The notes below the pieces were generated by a model, which did not search any database, had not been told where the DNA came from, and saw only the letters and a program-made list of their open reading frames with translations. The position numbers and the translations under genes were made by a program. Source: Ascidia mentula (lineage: Eukaryota; Chordata; Ascidiacea; Phlebobranchia; Ascidiidae). Taken from it: 64,000 nt of DNA. Where the stretch lies: positions 23,108,988 through 23,172,987 of the forward strand of contig OX387199.1 of assembly GCA_947561715.1 (NCBI GenBank). The letters are read 5' to 3'. The stretch's first letter is position 1. Each line of letters starts with the position of its first letter. Positions 20,797 to 31,117 of the stretch are shown piece by piece.

Positions 20797-22443
20797 TGGT
20801 TGAAACGCTATAATTGTTTGTAACATCGCCCCTGGAACCAGAAAACTACGAGAAGGTTTAAATTATTTTATTAAAACTAGGCTACATTTGGAAAAATCCA
20901 ACATTTACTTGGGGTTGTCCGGCTTAATGAGTTCTGGGCCATGGTATTGTAACATACGTCACATAAATCAATGCTTGTATTTCGTAATGTTTGTGTGCAG
21001 CATTGCGCAGGTATTTCATAATTCATTTCGTTGGCAGTGTAAATAACTCTAAAAAGGGTCTCAGAGATATTTAACAGTGTCTCGATGGCTTGAGCGCGAA
21101 TTGAGTCTCTTCGATTGTTAAACCTGCTTCTACCCCGTTCTATAAAGCACCCAGAACTAGGATATCTCCCCGAATAATTGTATTCATTTCTGTTATATTA
21201 CGACGGTACATTACAACGTTGATAGAATGTCAGCGCATAGAATGGCGACTAGACTGAATTTACGGGTAAAAACTGGACTCTTTAACGCTCTCCATTATGA
21301 GAGCTGATTGGTCAATAATGTCACATGATATCACCAAACGGCAGAAGCAATATAATACAAGAGCATAAAATACAGTACACATCGAAATTTTCTGTAAGAG
21401 CGGATATAGATGATTCAAGCGTGCTGCGTTAGGAGTTATTTACAATAGTGCCCCGACTTCGGCAACTTCATTGAGATCAGGGGGGCACAAATGCATCGTA
21501 AAATTGAAAAATCGTTCGAAGGTACGCCTGACGTAAACAATCAGCACATACATATGACATCATAAGAGGCTTCAGAAAAAAGACATTTCAGTAGCACCGC
21601 TCAAGTAGGCCTATACGGTGATGACCCCTGTCGTTGTAACCTCGGAATATTATGAAAATTCAAAATCACGAACAGCAGTCATTCAAGTATGTTGTATATT
21701 CTTTCGATTTGCCGTAACTAGAATGCGATGGTGTTTAAATGTGTCGGGGAGAAATGACAAAACACACCGGGATTTGAACCCTGGATGTCCTGGGCACGAA
21801 ACCCGAGCAGGTTTTATTTTTGGTATATGGGTAGGGCGCTTGGTTAATGCTGCCAATCACCCGCCCTCATGGCATATTCATTTCTTTTTGTATTCCGTTT
21901 TGTTTCAAACAATTGTATGACTTGTGTCTCTGGGTGGAAAGCAATGTACTGTAATTGCAAAATTTCTGTGTATTGAACAATGTTTTACCATGGCAATTTT
22001 ATTAACAAAAATAAACTTAAATAAGTGTGTCTATATAAGCAGTGAAAAACTTATGCACTACTGTATAGTTAGCCTTTTGCCTCGACTTTGTCGATCTGTC
22101 CTGCTGTCCTACCTAATACATCACTTCTCAAGGTTTTTTTTGTTAAAGCAGGACAGAGGCTCTTCCTTGAGATTAATATTAGGATTTTGGGATAAATACT
22201 AAAATTGAACAAAGGGACCTCAATGTACACAAACACAACTTTTTCACCTTGCTGGACGAGTCTCGTAAACTCAAATTAAGCGTAAATTTAATACATTCCC
22301 ACGTTTCACACGCAATAACCTATCAATAACACAGCAAAAACTATTTAATGTGATTATCCGAGCAATAACACGCCCAAAACTGACCACAAGTCTTGCACGA
22401 CCGCAGAAACCAGTTGGAACACATCCGCCTCCAGTTTTGAAAC
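20797..22443. other. Intergenic; possible tRNA-like fragment at about 21766-21815
   Basis: No exon is supported. On the minus strand, GGTTCAAATCCCGG (about 21779-21766) matches a tRNA B-box and T-arm, and GGGTTTCGTGCCCAG just 5' of it can form an anticodon-like arm. The 5' half does not complete a cloverleaf, so this looks like a piece of a tRNA-derived SINE or a decayed tRNA. Confidence 0.3.
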
Positions 22444-22902
22444 CAGTGTTGACAGATTGTTTTTACCAATAGTGCCTAATTTTTTGTTTTAACACGCCCA
22501 AATGCGCCCAAACACGCCCAAATGCGCCCAATGTTAATGAAGTTTACATATATCAGTTACGTACACCAATGGTCATTTTATGCTTATGGTTCAACACTTA
22601 AACCGTAAACTAAGACCGTGAGCAGGACGCAACACCTGTAACACTCATTATTTTGATCACAGTCGTCTTTGCAATATGATTATGACGTCATATTTCGTTG
22701 TGTTGTCAGTTTGCAGTATTTTAAATACGGCTGAGACAGCGTTTTGTGGTTTTGTTACATAGTTAATGAGTTAATTTTCAAAATTTTAAATTTCTTAAAC
22801 ACGCCCAAATGCGCCCAAAGCGCAAAAGGTGCCATAAAATAGCGCAAACACCCAAGAAAACACGCCCAATTGGGCGTAAAAAGCGCCCAACTGGCAACAC
22901 TG
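22444..22902. mobile_element. hAT-like MITE with 8-bp target duplication
   Basis: The element starts CAGTGTTGACAG and ends CTGGCAACACTG; these termini are inverted repeats matching at 11 of 12 bases. It is flanked on both sides by the same eight bases, TTTGAAAC (22436-22443 and 22903-22910), the duplication length typical of hAT transposition. The 459-bp body has no coding capacity and holds clusters of ACGCCCAAATGCGCCCAA-type repeats near both ends. It is therefore a non-autonomous copy. Confidence 0.85.
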
Positions 22903-23543
22903 TTTGAAACGAGCGCGACCAGTGTCCAGGCCTGTTATAGAGGGTTCAAGCCAATTTATTCTAATTATTGCTATTTTACTTGTCTTGTTCTATATGTAAC
23001 CGGGGTTCGTGCGTGGTGCTACAATACTTTTGTGAACTTTTTCAAAGAAATATGATGATTCCCAAGCAAAACCACGTTTATTCTTAATCGTTACAAGATT
23101 GTTGCTGATGAAAACAACACTTCACATAAAAATTTTATTCTTTGAAATTCCTGATTGGACAGATTTGTTTGCGAATGTAATTTTTTTTCACCAAAAGCGT
23201 TTTGCATCATTTATCACTGTTCCACAAGAAGTAGTTTAACAGATCTCTACATCTGTCAAATATCTAGTGTTTATCAACAGATTAGAAAAGATGGTGGAAA
23301 TCCGCTTATATATAATGATATGACTTGAACTATGCGCTAAATATAACTTACTGTGATTTAACTCCTTAGAGAATGGGTTATTACTAGAGTAATTATATTT
23401 TTATAGCAAGTGCTTCCATTGGTTTTTGTACCCTTCATAATTATTCGTTTACATAAAAATTTGTTCAGAATTTTACACACAGGGAATATTAAACTATATT
23501 TGGTTGACTTTGCAATTTGTGGGCAGAGGTTGTTTATCTGGAG

Positions 23544-24585
23544 ATGCTTCGATGTCCTTTGATAAATTCCCATTTGCTTAGAAGTACAATTGCTGAAGTT
23601 TATTCAATCCTATGTTCATTAAACGTCAATAATTTTTTTTAGGCAGCAATTCATTTCTCTCTGGTGGTTTCAGCAGATTTGGAGGAAGGAATGCAAACGC
23701 GTCCACTGAGATATCGTAAATATTTGTTGTGAAACATGTGCATAATGCAATGAAATGTTATAAACAGTTTAGTTGCTGCATCCCACAAATATATAGTTCA
23801 AAAATGACATTTGAGTTTTTGCATTTACAGAAGTGGATCGAAAGTTTTGTCTAAAGATTTTCAACGAAAAAGTCAAATTGTTCGAGAGCAAAAAATAGAA
23901 CTTGTGAAAAAAGTGCAACAGCATGAATTTGACTTTTCATCACAGGAAGTTCAAAGTATGTTTATTGATTTGAAAGAATAACAGTTATTATAATGTTCAG
24001 TCTTATCATAAGTTGCTTTTTTGAAAACATTCTTTCCATCATAATTTTTATAGTCGCCAAGCTAACAGCCGTAATACGCAACCACCAGCAGGCTGCCATG
24101 CAGAACAACAAAATGGCAAGTAATTCCTGTTTGGTAGAATGTATTGTCAGAATACAAAATGTGAACTGTATGTTGTTTGTGTTTAACAATCTCAATTTTA
24201 GAGAAAAATTCGAAGGAAAAAAATTCTACACACGTTTGAAAAAAGATGGCGGATTTTAAATGAATTGCGAAGATTTCGAATTGAATCTTATCACAAAGTT
24301 TTGACAGAACTAAACATCCAGTGGGTTATCATCATTAACTTTATAGTTTTTGGCTTAAAACTACGAAGCATCAAAATTTATTGCATGTTGTTGAACAGGC
24401 ACATCATTCCGCCTGAGGTAAGAGCAAAAAAAACAAACTTGGCTGCTGATGTGGAGGATATGAGAATTCGGGCTTTTGCTGAAAAACTTCGTCTTGAAAA
24501 AAAGAAACGCACCATACGGAATGAATTTGAAACTTTAAAACGACAAATAAAAGAGGAACTGATCACTCAAGAAAAGAAATCATGA
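23544..24585 (+). CDS. MRPS15: Mitochondrial ribosomal protein S15 (uS15m)
   Basis: Six exons (23544-23583, 23643-23715, 23831-23955, 24054-24115, 24202-24320, 24399-24585) join in phase to 201 residues. The S15 fold is recognisable in EVQIAKLTAVIRNH followed by KRWRILNELRRFRIESYHKV, equivalent to bacterial EVQIALLTERI and RRRLLDYLKKxDxxRY. The C-terminal basic helix extension (about residues 145-201) is the type seen in animal mitochondrial S15. The proposed N-terminus MLRCPLINSHLLRSS looks like a targeting peptide; exon 1 is the least certain part and implies a 59-bp intron. Intron 4 needs a GC donor (ATG|GCAAGT) to keep the S15 frame. The protein belongs to the small mitoribosomal subunit. 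Its stop lies 5 bp from that of MRPL19 on the other strand. Confidence 0.85.
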
Positions 24586-24590
24586 TGGTT

Positions 24591-26415
24591 TTATGTGTCG
24601 GCTTTTTTAAGGCGTGCTTCATTTACTTTCATTTCAGTTACAATTTCCTCTCTCATGTCTGTGATGTCATAGTGGTAACATATGTCGTATTTCATCCAGG
24701 AGTTTTGTGCTGCAAACCTAAATCATAGCCAAGATTTTCGTACAATTCAATTGAAAGCCACACAATAAAAACCAACCTTTTATTTTCAGTCAATTCTTCA
24801 TCCATGAAATGTGAATCAGTGTCCGCATTGTAAGGTGGAGGCCAACTTTTACCCAATTGAAACTGCCACCGGGAGCTTTTCATTTTAACTTTACCCTTTA
24901 CAAAAAACATGGATTTATGAGTCACAACATTCGTTTGAAGAAAATTGCCCACACATTTTAAGGCTTCTGTTGTGTTTGATTACCTTGAACAATGGTAATT
25001 CAACTGAAGTCGGAGGGATTGCTTTAGCAGTCATATTTGGGTCAATTGCACAGTAGGATTCTTCTGCATTTCTTAAATATCGTAAATCTGTATCAATCCA
25101 CTTTTCAAGCATTAATACCTGCAACAATGAAACTAATTGGTGTTGACTTCTGAACTTACTAAATAACTTCAGAAGTCTGGAAAAGAGTTTCTTAAAATTT
25201 ATTTGTTTAAACTTGTTGTGCGTAACTCCTACCTCAATATTCTGTATGTTAGGAGCAAAGAGATGAAATGCCATTTCAATACCTTCTCCATCAATGACAT
25301 TTCTAAGGGCAAATTTACATCCAAGCCCAAAACCATCTCTGTACAAAACTCTCCCAACAAACCTTAAAAAAGAAACTTCATTTAGAATCATATTTCACAG
25401 ATTTTTCTGAGACTGTTTGTGATATCGCTGGCAAACCATGTTGAGTTAATGATAGCATGACTTTTTGCCGAACATCTTAAATAAATAAAATATGTTAAGT
25501 ATGTTTTCTGATATATGGGGCAGCCTTTTTGTTTTCAGAACTTTCATGAAAATATTTTTTACCTCATGGACTTTCCAGGGGCAAATTTATCAGCGTAAGT
25601 GACAGCAAGAATGCTGCCAGGGTAAAACTCTGGGATGTTAAAAGCTTTCCTTCGCCTGAGGCAGTCAATCCTTTCCAGTCTGTATTTGAGTTTGTTTCTG
25701 TGCCAATCTGGAGAGACAAGTGGAGGTACGTACTCATCGCTGTACAACATTGGGTTCTCCCTTCCCTAAAACAACAAGTATGAAACATAACATTAAGTTT
25801 GGATAGAGAACAAAAAAGGTTAATATTTAGGGAAATAAATATATATATCATAAATTAAAGATAAGAATTTTGTCCACAAGTAGCACAACAGTAGACTAGT
25901 GGTGTCCTAAATAACTTAGTATTGTAAATCAATTGCCAATTTAATTCACTATACAATGCATTCACTGTCCTTAAACTGTTGAATGTGCCTTACAAATTCA
26001 TTTCTTCCTTAATAACAATATTTATGATGTCTTCCTTTTTCACAAAAATATTACCAGAAATTCAATATAATTTTGTAGAAACTTTATTTGTAAATTAAGT
26101 TTTTTTTTCAAAAAAAAGTTATTTCAAACTCTAATAGGTAAATTTTATGTGTGTAATTACAATTTTCTACTCTCTACCTTAGCATATGTCTGCTTTGATT
26201 CAACAGTTTTAAGGTTGGGTCGTGTGGGTGCTTCAAACTTGTTTCCTCGTGACACAACATGACAAGCCTTCTTATATTCTGGAACTTAAAAAGGAGCAAA
26301 ATATTACACATTTGACCAAAACTAATGAGGTAATACTCCATATATGATACTCACCCTTGCATATTAGTCTGTTTGTATATCTCAAAAGTAAATGCAAACT
26401 CAGTTTATTCATCAT
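24591..26415 (-). CDS. MRPL19: Mitochondrial ribosomal protein L19 (bL19m)
   Basis: Seven exons (26415-26355, 26284-26178, 25765-25563, 25362-25233, 25118-24984, 24895-24777, 24717-24591) join in phase to 293 residues; the human protein has 292. The L19 core is seen in FNIPEFYPGSILAVTYADKF, then the GRVLYRDGFGLGCKFALRNV block, then EGIEMAFHLFAPNIQNIEV. The N-terminus MMNKLSLHLLLRYTNRL fits a mitochondrial presequence. It belongs to the large mitoribosomal subunit. An AG after a pyrimidine run (GCTTTTAACAG) lies about 13 bp before the ATG. The gene converges on MRPS15, and 612 bp separate its start from the acetyl-CoA synthetase stop upstream on the same strand. Confidence 0.94.
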
Positions 26416-27027
26416 TGCTAACAGTCACCTGTTAAAAGCGTAGCATTATTTTAAATATTGATGCATTTGCACTTGTTCTTCATGAATGAGACAGATATAA
26501 CACACATTGCCCAACAAATTCACCACTACTTAAAGGTTGTTATCACAGCACTGCGATTTCAAACCACCACAACCAGCTGTACATGGATATCATCAATATT
26601 ACCTAAAAGGAATCAGGGGGTTTACGCTTGTCAGGGACGATCCAACAGAATTACATTAATGCTCATTACTATGTGTGTGATTAATGCAAAGTTATGCTTT
26701 TATGAAAATGATGTGAAAATTATTACAAAAACAATATATGTATATAATATTTGATGCATAACAAGAAGTATTAAAACGCACAACGAAGAAAAATTAAATA
26801 AATTACTTTTTTAACACATGGTTTATTTGAAATAAAATGGCAATTCGCAATATCAAGCTGAGGTAATTACTGCACGAAATGGTTTGCATGGCCCCATTGT
26901 GTATAAATGAAGAAAAACATTTGTTTTTGAACTGCCACCAATATATATGACATGAAAATAGGAAATATTCACATAATGCATGATATGATATTTGGTTGAT
27001 GTAAGAAGCAAGTTTGGCCAGATAAAA
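26416..27027. other. Short intergenic region between ACSS and MRPL19
   Basis: It is AT-rich with no exon. It should hold the 3' UTR of the acetyl-CoA synthetase and the promoter or trans-splice region of MRPL19. Confidence 0.4.
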
Positions 27028-29073
27028 TCATCTAGATTCACTTTTACCAGCAGTCTTTCCCATCAAAATTTTTCCTTGTATAAGTTTTTCAACAACAGTT
27101 GGTTCAGCCAATGTACTGACATCACCTAGCTCTGTAAACTCATCAACAGCAATTTTTCGAAGAATTCTTCGCATGATTTTGCCAGATCTTGTTTTAGGCA
27201 GAATATCTTCATCAGCAAAATACATTTTTCGTGGAACAGCAAAAGCTGCAATTCTGTCATGAATTTTCCCTTGAAGTTCTTTTTTCAGTTGTTCAATGTC
27301 TCTCTTAACTCCTTGCTTGGTGATAACAAACACAAAGGGTTCCTCCCCCTTAATCTCATGGGGAATCCCCACCACAGCAGATTCAGACACATCAGGATGT
27401 TCATCAATGACGTCTTCAATCTCAGCTGATCCTTGTCGTATCCCGCTAATACTCATCACGTCATCCATCCTACCCGTCAGTTGGTAATAACCTTCCTCAC
27501 TTAACTTCAATCCATCACCAGAAAAATAATAACCAGGGTATTTGTTGAAATAAGTTTCCAAAAACCTTTCATGATCGCCGTATATAGTACGAGCAATACT
27601 CGGCCATGGGTATTTGATGCAACATGCTCCATTTGCTCTGATACTCAAGTCCTCTTTTCCATCTCTGCCTAAAATAGCAGGCTGGATGCCAAAGAAAGGC
27701 CTCATGGCTATCGCAGGAATAATTTCATCTCCCGCACCTGAAGGTCGAGGAGCAATGGCGATCCCTCCAGTCTCAGTTTGCCACCAAGAATCCACGACAT
27801 CACATCTTCCTTTCCCAACCACACTGTGATACCATTCCCAAGCCTCATGGTCAATTGGTTCACCAACACTTGCCAACACTTTCAATGATGATAAGTCGTA
27901 TTTTGTCACAAAGGAGTTATCAGAGCGGAGAAGGCTTCTGATACCTGTGGGTGCACAGTAGAATTGGTTGATTTTCAATCTTTCCACCATGTCCCAGTAC
28001 CTACCAGGATTTGGGTATCTTGGTTTACTTTCAAACAACACAGTAGTTGCGCCGTTAGATAAAGGTCCATACACAACATAACTATGCCCGGTAATCCATC
28101 CGATATCAGCAACACATCCAAAAATGTCACCTTCCTGATAATTAAAGACAAACTTCTGGGTAACATTTGTGTAAAGGAGATATCCAGCTTGTGAGTGAAC
28201 AATACCCTTTGGTTTTCCTGTGCTGCCAGATGTGTACAACATGAACAACATATCCTCACTATCCATAATTTCAGGTTCACATATGTTGGATGAGTTTGCA
28301 ACAGATTCATCAAAATCAATATCTAGTTTGGTTTTGCCAACATTTGCACCAGTTCTTTTACTCACAAACACGCGTTTTACTGAAGAAGTTTTCTTCACAG
28401 CTTCATCAACATTTTTTTTCAGCTCTATGACCTCTCCACCTCTGACACATTCGTCTGAAGTCACAACAGTTTCAACGCCGGCATCCTGGATTCTCTCAGC
28501 TAGAGCTTCAGGCTTAAATCCAGCATACACAACACTATGTACAGCACCGATTCTGGCACATGCAAGCATTGTAGCCACTGCAATAGGTGACACTGGCATG
28601 TAAATTGCAACTCTGTCACCCTTTTTTACGCCATGGTCACGCAAACAATTTCCCACCTGACACACAAGATCAAGCAAATCTTTGTATGTCACACTCTCTG
28701 TGTGGCCTGGTTCATCTTTCTCCCAGATTAAAGCAACTTTATTGGGTGATTTTTTAGCATGGCGGTCCACACAATTCACAGATACATTTAATTGACCCCC
28801 TAAAAACCATTTAAAACTGCCTTTGTGCATGTTGCACTCTGAAACTTTATCAAAAGGTTTCATCCAATCAATCCTTGATTTAGCCAAAGTTCCCCAAAAC
28901 TCATCTGAGTTATTGATTGAGAATCTGTGCAGATCTTTATATGACTTGATTCCATTAAAATGCTTGGTCTCAGGCATATCGGTTGTCAACCATGTGCTGC
29001 ATCTGCTTCCCAACGAAAAAAAACGCACATCTTGAACCTTTGCCAAAACACTCCGTGACCAAATCATATTCAA
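27028..29073 (-). CDS. ACSS1: Acetyl-CoA synthetase, mitochondrial type
   Basis: This is one uninterrupted exon of 681 residues, close to the 689 of human ACSS1. Adenylate-forming enzyme motifs are all present: YTSGSTGKPKG (280-290), the VADIGWITGHSYVVYGPL block, SWWQTETGG, YPWPSIARTIYGDHERF, and LPKTRSGK with catalytic Lys632. The N-terminus (MNMIWSRSVLAKVQ...) is basic with no early acidic residues, favouring the mitochondrial ACSS1 form over cytosolic ACSS2. The reaction is acetate plus ATP plus CoA to acetyl-CoA. The usual SGHRxGTAEIE motif reads SGIRQGSAEIE here (Ile545 for His). The lack of introns is unusual beside many-exon neighbours and suits retroposition or membership of an operon with ECD. 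Confidence 0.93.
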   Translation of the reverse strand: MNMIWSRSVLAKVQDVRFFSLGSRCSTWLTTDMPETKHFNGIKSYKDLHRFSINNSDEFWGTLAKSRIDWMKPFDKVSECNMHKGSFKWFLGGQLNVSVNCVDRHAKKSPNKVALIWEKDEPGHTESVTYKDLLDLVCQVGNCLRDHGVKKGDRVAIYMPVSPIAVATMLACARIGAVHSVVYAGFKPEALAERIQDAGVETVVTSDECVRGGEVIELKKNVDEAVKKTSSVKRVFVSKRTGANVGKTKLDIDFDESVANSSNICEPEIMDSEDMLFMLYTSGSTGKPKGIVHSQAGYLLYTNVTQKFVFNYQEGDIFGCVADIGWITGHSYVVYGPLSNGATTVLFESKPRYPNPGRYWDMVERLKINQFYCAPTGIRSLLRSDNSFVTKYDLSSLKVLASVGEPIDHEAWEWYHSVVGKGRCDVVDSWWQTETGGIAIAPRPSGAGDEIIPAIAMRPFFGIQPAILGRDGKEDLSIRANGACCIKYPWPSIARTIYGDHERFLETYFNKYPGYYFSGDGLKLSEEGYYQLTGRMDDVMSISGIRQGSAEIEDVIDEHPDVSESAVVGIPHEIKGEEPFVFVITKQGVKRDIEQLKKELQGKIHDRIAAFAVPRKMYFADEDILPKTRSGKIMRRILRKIAVDEFTELGDVSTLAEPTVVEKLIQGKILMGKTAGKSESR

Positions 29074-29230
29074 GTAGTTATAAAACGGACTCTATTATAC
29101 ACATTTAAACCTAATCACCTACAAAAAGACAAGATTAACAATTACCAGAAAGTCGATAAACGACTTTTTATGAATACAAATGGAAAACAGCAAATGCATT
29201 GAAACCACAAAAAAATTAACTTGTGGTAAA
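29074..29230 (-). promoter_or_regulatory. ECD-ACSS intercistronic region with a strong AG acceptor
   Basis: Only 157 bp separate the ECD stop from the ACSS1 start on the same strand. Read on the minus strand, the gap contains a pyrimidine-rich acceptor, CTTGTCTTTTTGTAG, ending at 29119, 45 bp before the ATG, and I see no AATAAA for ECD. This is what a spliced-leader operon junction would look like; Ciona is known to use trans-splicing and operons. Confidence 0.4.
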
Positions 29231-31117
29231 TTAGTTAACAATGTCAACATTATGTAATTTTACTCCCAAACTACCTAAAATACTTGATACTGGCCCAGGC
29301 ATGGCAACCTCATCTTGGATACCTTGTAAAAAGTTCTGAGCCAAATTAATGTCAATATTTGCCGAATCATCAATTCTACTGCCATGCTCATCATGTAAAG
29401 TGGGTGGACTTTTTTCCTCAGTATTTCTAAAACTTTTTCCAACTTCAGTTTTAATTAGTTCTCTGTCCATTTGTTGCATGTATGTAACCATGTCATGTGA
29501 TGCTTTGTGAGAAGAATCATTTAGAAACTCCTCATCATCTGTGGATGAAGTCTCATCACTTAAAAAATCTTCAGAATTAGTATCAGTTTGAACATCTGGT
29601 TTCTTGGCAACATCATCACCTAAATTCAACATTTCACTCATTGATTTTAAAAATAAGTTTGCTTCTAATTTAACAGTGGATTCCTCTTTCAATTCCACCC
29701 CCTCATAGCTGGAAATATTTTCAACAAAACTTGAAACTTTTTGTAATGAAGTCATTATGTTGCCTTCCATATTGTCACATGACTGAAATTCTGCAAAATG
29801 TTTAAACCCTTTGTTCATTTCGCTCACAAGATCATGAACATCAGAATCACCTAAATACATCCAATCATCACCATTCTGCTCTGGGACTTTACCAGCTTCG
29901 TGGATTTCAAGGTTTATTAGTTTTGGAAATATTGTCATGTTCTCAAATTGTTTAAAAATTTTCATAATTTTACACAAAGCAGGATTTTTGGCAGTTGGAG
30001 TATTCTGAGACATTTCTGAGTTTTGTGCAAATTGCAAAGCATGCTTCAGTAACTGCTTATATTTTCTTGAACCTTCCAATTCATTTTTGAAATATCCAAT
30101 TTTTGTAAGGGTTGTAACAAAATCATGTTTTTGTTGTTTGTCCATTAATTCACATTCAACAGGATCAGTGCCATGTTCCAGTTTGGAACACAAAATTTCA
30201 AAGCCATGGCATACTTTCATGCCAAGGTCGTAACCTTTTTTCAAAGACAATGGCAGCGAATCATTAACTCTATATCTGCTTCTTCGGTCGGCAACAAAAT
30301 GTTGCTGTTGCAGTTGAGCATAATGACACTTGTTCATTGGAATTGTGGTCCAAACTCTGTCATCTGGTGGGAAATATTTGAACTGTCTGCATGCTCGGAG
30401 ATCAACAGGGTCTCGGAAATAAAATGCTTGGATAGATGATGAAATGAGTTGGGGAAATTCATCCAAAATATAAACCAACTTTCTATTCAAGTAAACATTA
30501 ACATGGAAAACTTGATCAAGAGCATGCTCAGGAAATATATTTGTTCGTTTTCCAATGCAGGAAAGGATTTTTGTAGGGGCTTGTGTGATCCATGGCCAAT
30601 TTGCAATGGCAGACAATGACTGTGATAAAGTTGGTTGGTTCACAGGAAGCACAGGAATTTCAGCAGGAGTTTCGGGCTTCATAATAATATGAACAAATCC
30701 TCGGCTTATGAAAACGCGATTTAAACTGGAGTTAGGAGAGATCCATCCCGGGAGAAACTCAGCTGCCTCAATTAACAAAAATTCTCCATCGTTATCATGA
30801 ACTGTTGCAATCAACTGGTCGAAATATTTTGTTATTTGATGAATCAAATAAACTATGAACCACTCGTCTGCAATTAAGTCACCAAAATTGGTTGAACCAG
30901 ACAGACATGGTATTCCACTTCTTTCGCTCAAAACAATATTAAATGTTTGGTTTTGCCAAATATACCCCAGGGTTTCCTTAGCAACAAAAGCTTGACATTC
31001 AACAATAAGTTGTTGTAACTCTGTTTTTGCAAAATTTGAATCAGTGAAAGATTTTTGATGGTAGAACAAATATTCAACGCTGTCTTCAGCTGCCTGCTTC
31101 TTGAAGAATTCTTCCAT
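29231..31117 (-). CDS. ECD: Ecdysoneless homologue (ECD)
   Basis: The single exon is 628 residues from the chosen Met, or 647 from an in-frame Met at 31174; human ECD has 644. I chose 31117 because MEEFFKKQAAEDSVEYLFYH aligns with the human start MEET...MEDTVEY. Strong family blocks are IWQNQTFN, GDLIADEWFIVYLIHQIT, DNDGEFLLIEAAEFLPGWI, IQAFYFRDPVDLRACRQFK, VADRRSRYR and YDLGMKVCHGFEILCSK. The C-terminal third is acidic, with DSVHD-type and SSTDDEEFL patches and a conserved YMQQMDRELIKTEVGKSF segment. In other animals ECD supports spliceosome assembly (PRPF8), R2TP chaperone contacts and the cell cycle. It is the probable upstream member of a two-gene unit with ACSS1. Confidence 0.93.
   Translation of the reverse strand: MEEFFKKQAAEDSVEYLFYHQKSFTDSNFAKTELQQLIVECQAFVAKETLGYIWQNQTFNIVLSERSGIPCLSGSTNFGDLIADEWFIVYLIHQITKYFDQLIATVHDNDGEFLLIEAAEFLPGWISPNSSLNRVFISRGFVHIIMKPETPAEIPVLPVNQPTLSQSLSAIANWPWITQAPTKILSCIGKRTNIFPEHALDQVFHVNVYLNRKLVYILDEFPQLISSSIQAFYFRDPVDLRACRQFKYFPPDDRVWTTIPMNKCHYAQLQQQHFVADRRSRYRVNDSLPLSLKKGYDLGMKVCHGFEILCSKLEHGTDPVECELMDKQQKHDFVTTLTKIGYFKNELEGSRKYKQLLKHALQFAQNSEMSQNTPTAKNPALCKIMKIFKQFENMTIFPKLINLEIHEAGKVPEQNGDDWMYLGDSDVHDLVSEMNKGFKHFAEFQSCDNMEGNIMTSLQKVSSFVENISSYEGVELKEESTVKLEANLFLKSMSEMLNLGDDVAKKPDVQTDTNSEDFLSDETSSTDDEEFLNDSSHKASHDMVTYMQQMDRELIKTEVGKSFRNTEEKSPPTLHDEHGSRIDDSANIDINLAQNFLQGIQDEVAMPGPVSSILGSLGVKLHNVDIVN

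Noticed and set aside
17107-20826. Open frames of up to 1239 codons through the 30-bp satellite on both strands
   Set aside because: A stop-free 30-bp unit automatically keeps several frames open. The products are mutually overlapping low-complexity repeats, and the longest runs antisense through the RPL24 last exon.
21766-21850. Intact tRNA gene
   Set aside because: Only the B-box and an anticodon-like arm are present; no D-arm or acceptor stem can be paired, and the A-box-like text lies on the opposite strand.
22870-23055. Upstream exon for MRPS15 in this frame
   Set aside because: It starts inside the hAT-like MITE and has no in-phase donor to the S15 exons.
28220-28603. Plus-strand frame antisense to acetyl-CoA synthetase
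   Set aside because: The opposite strand encodes a fully conserved enzyme; this frame is its shadow.
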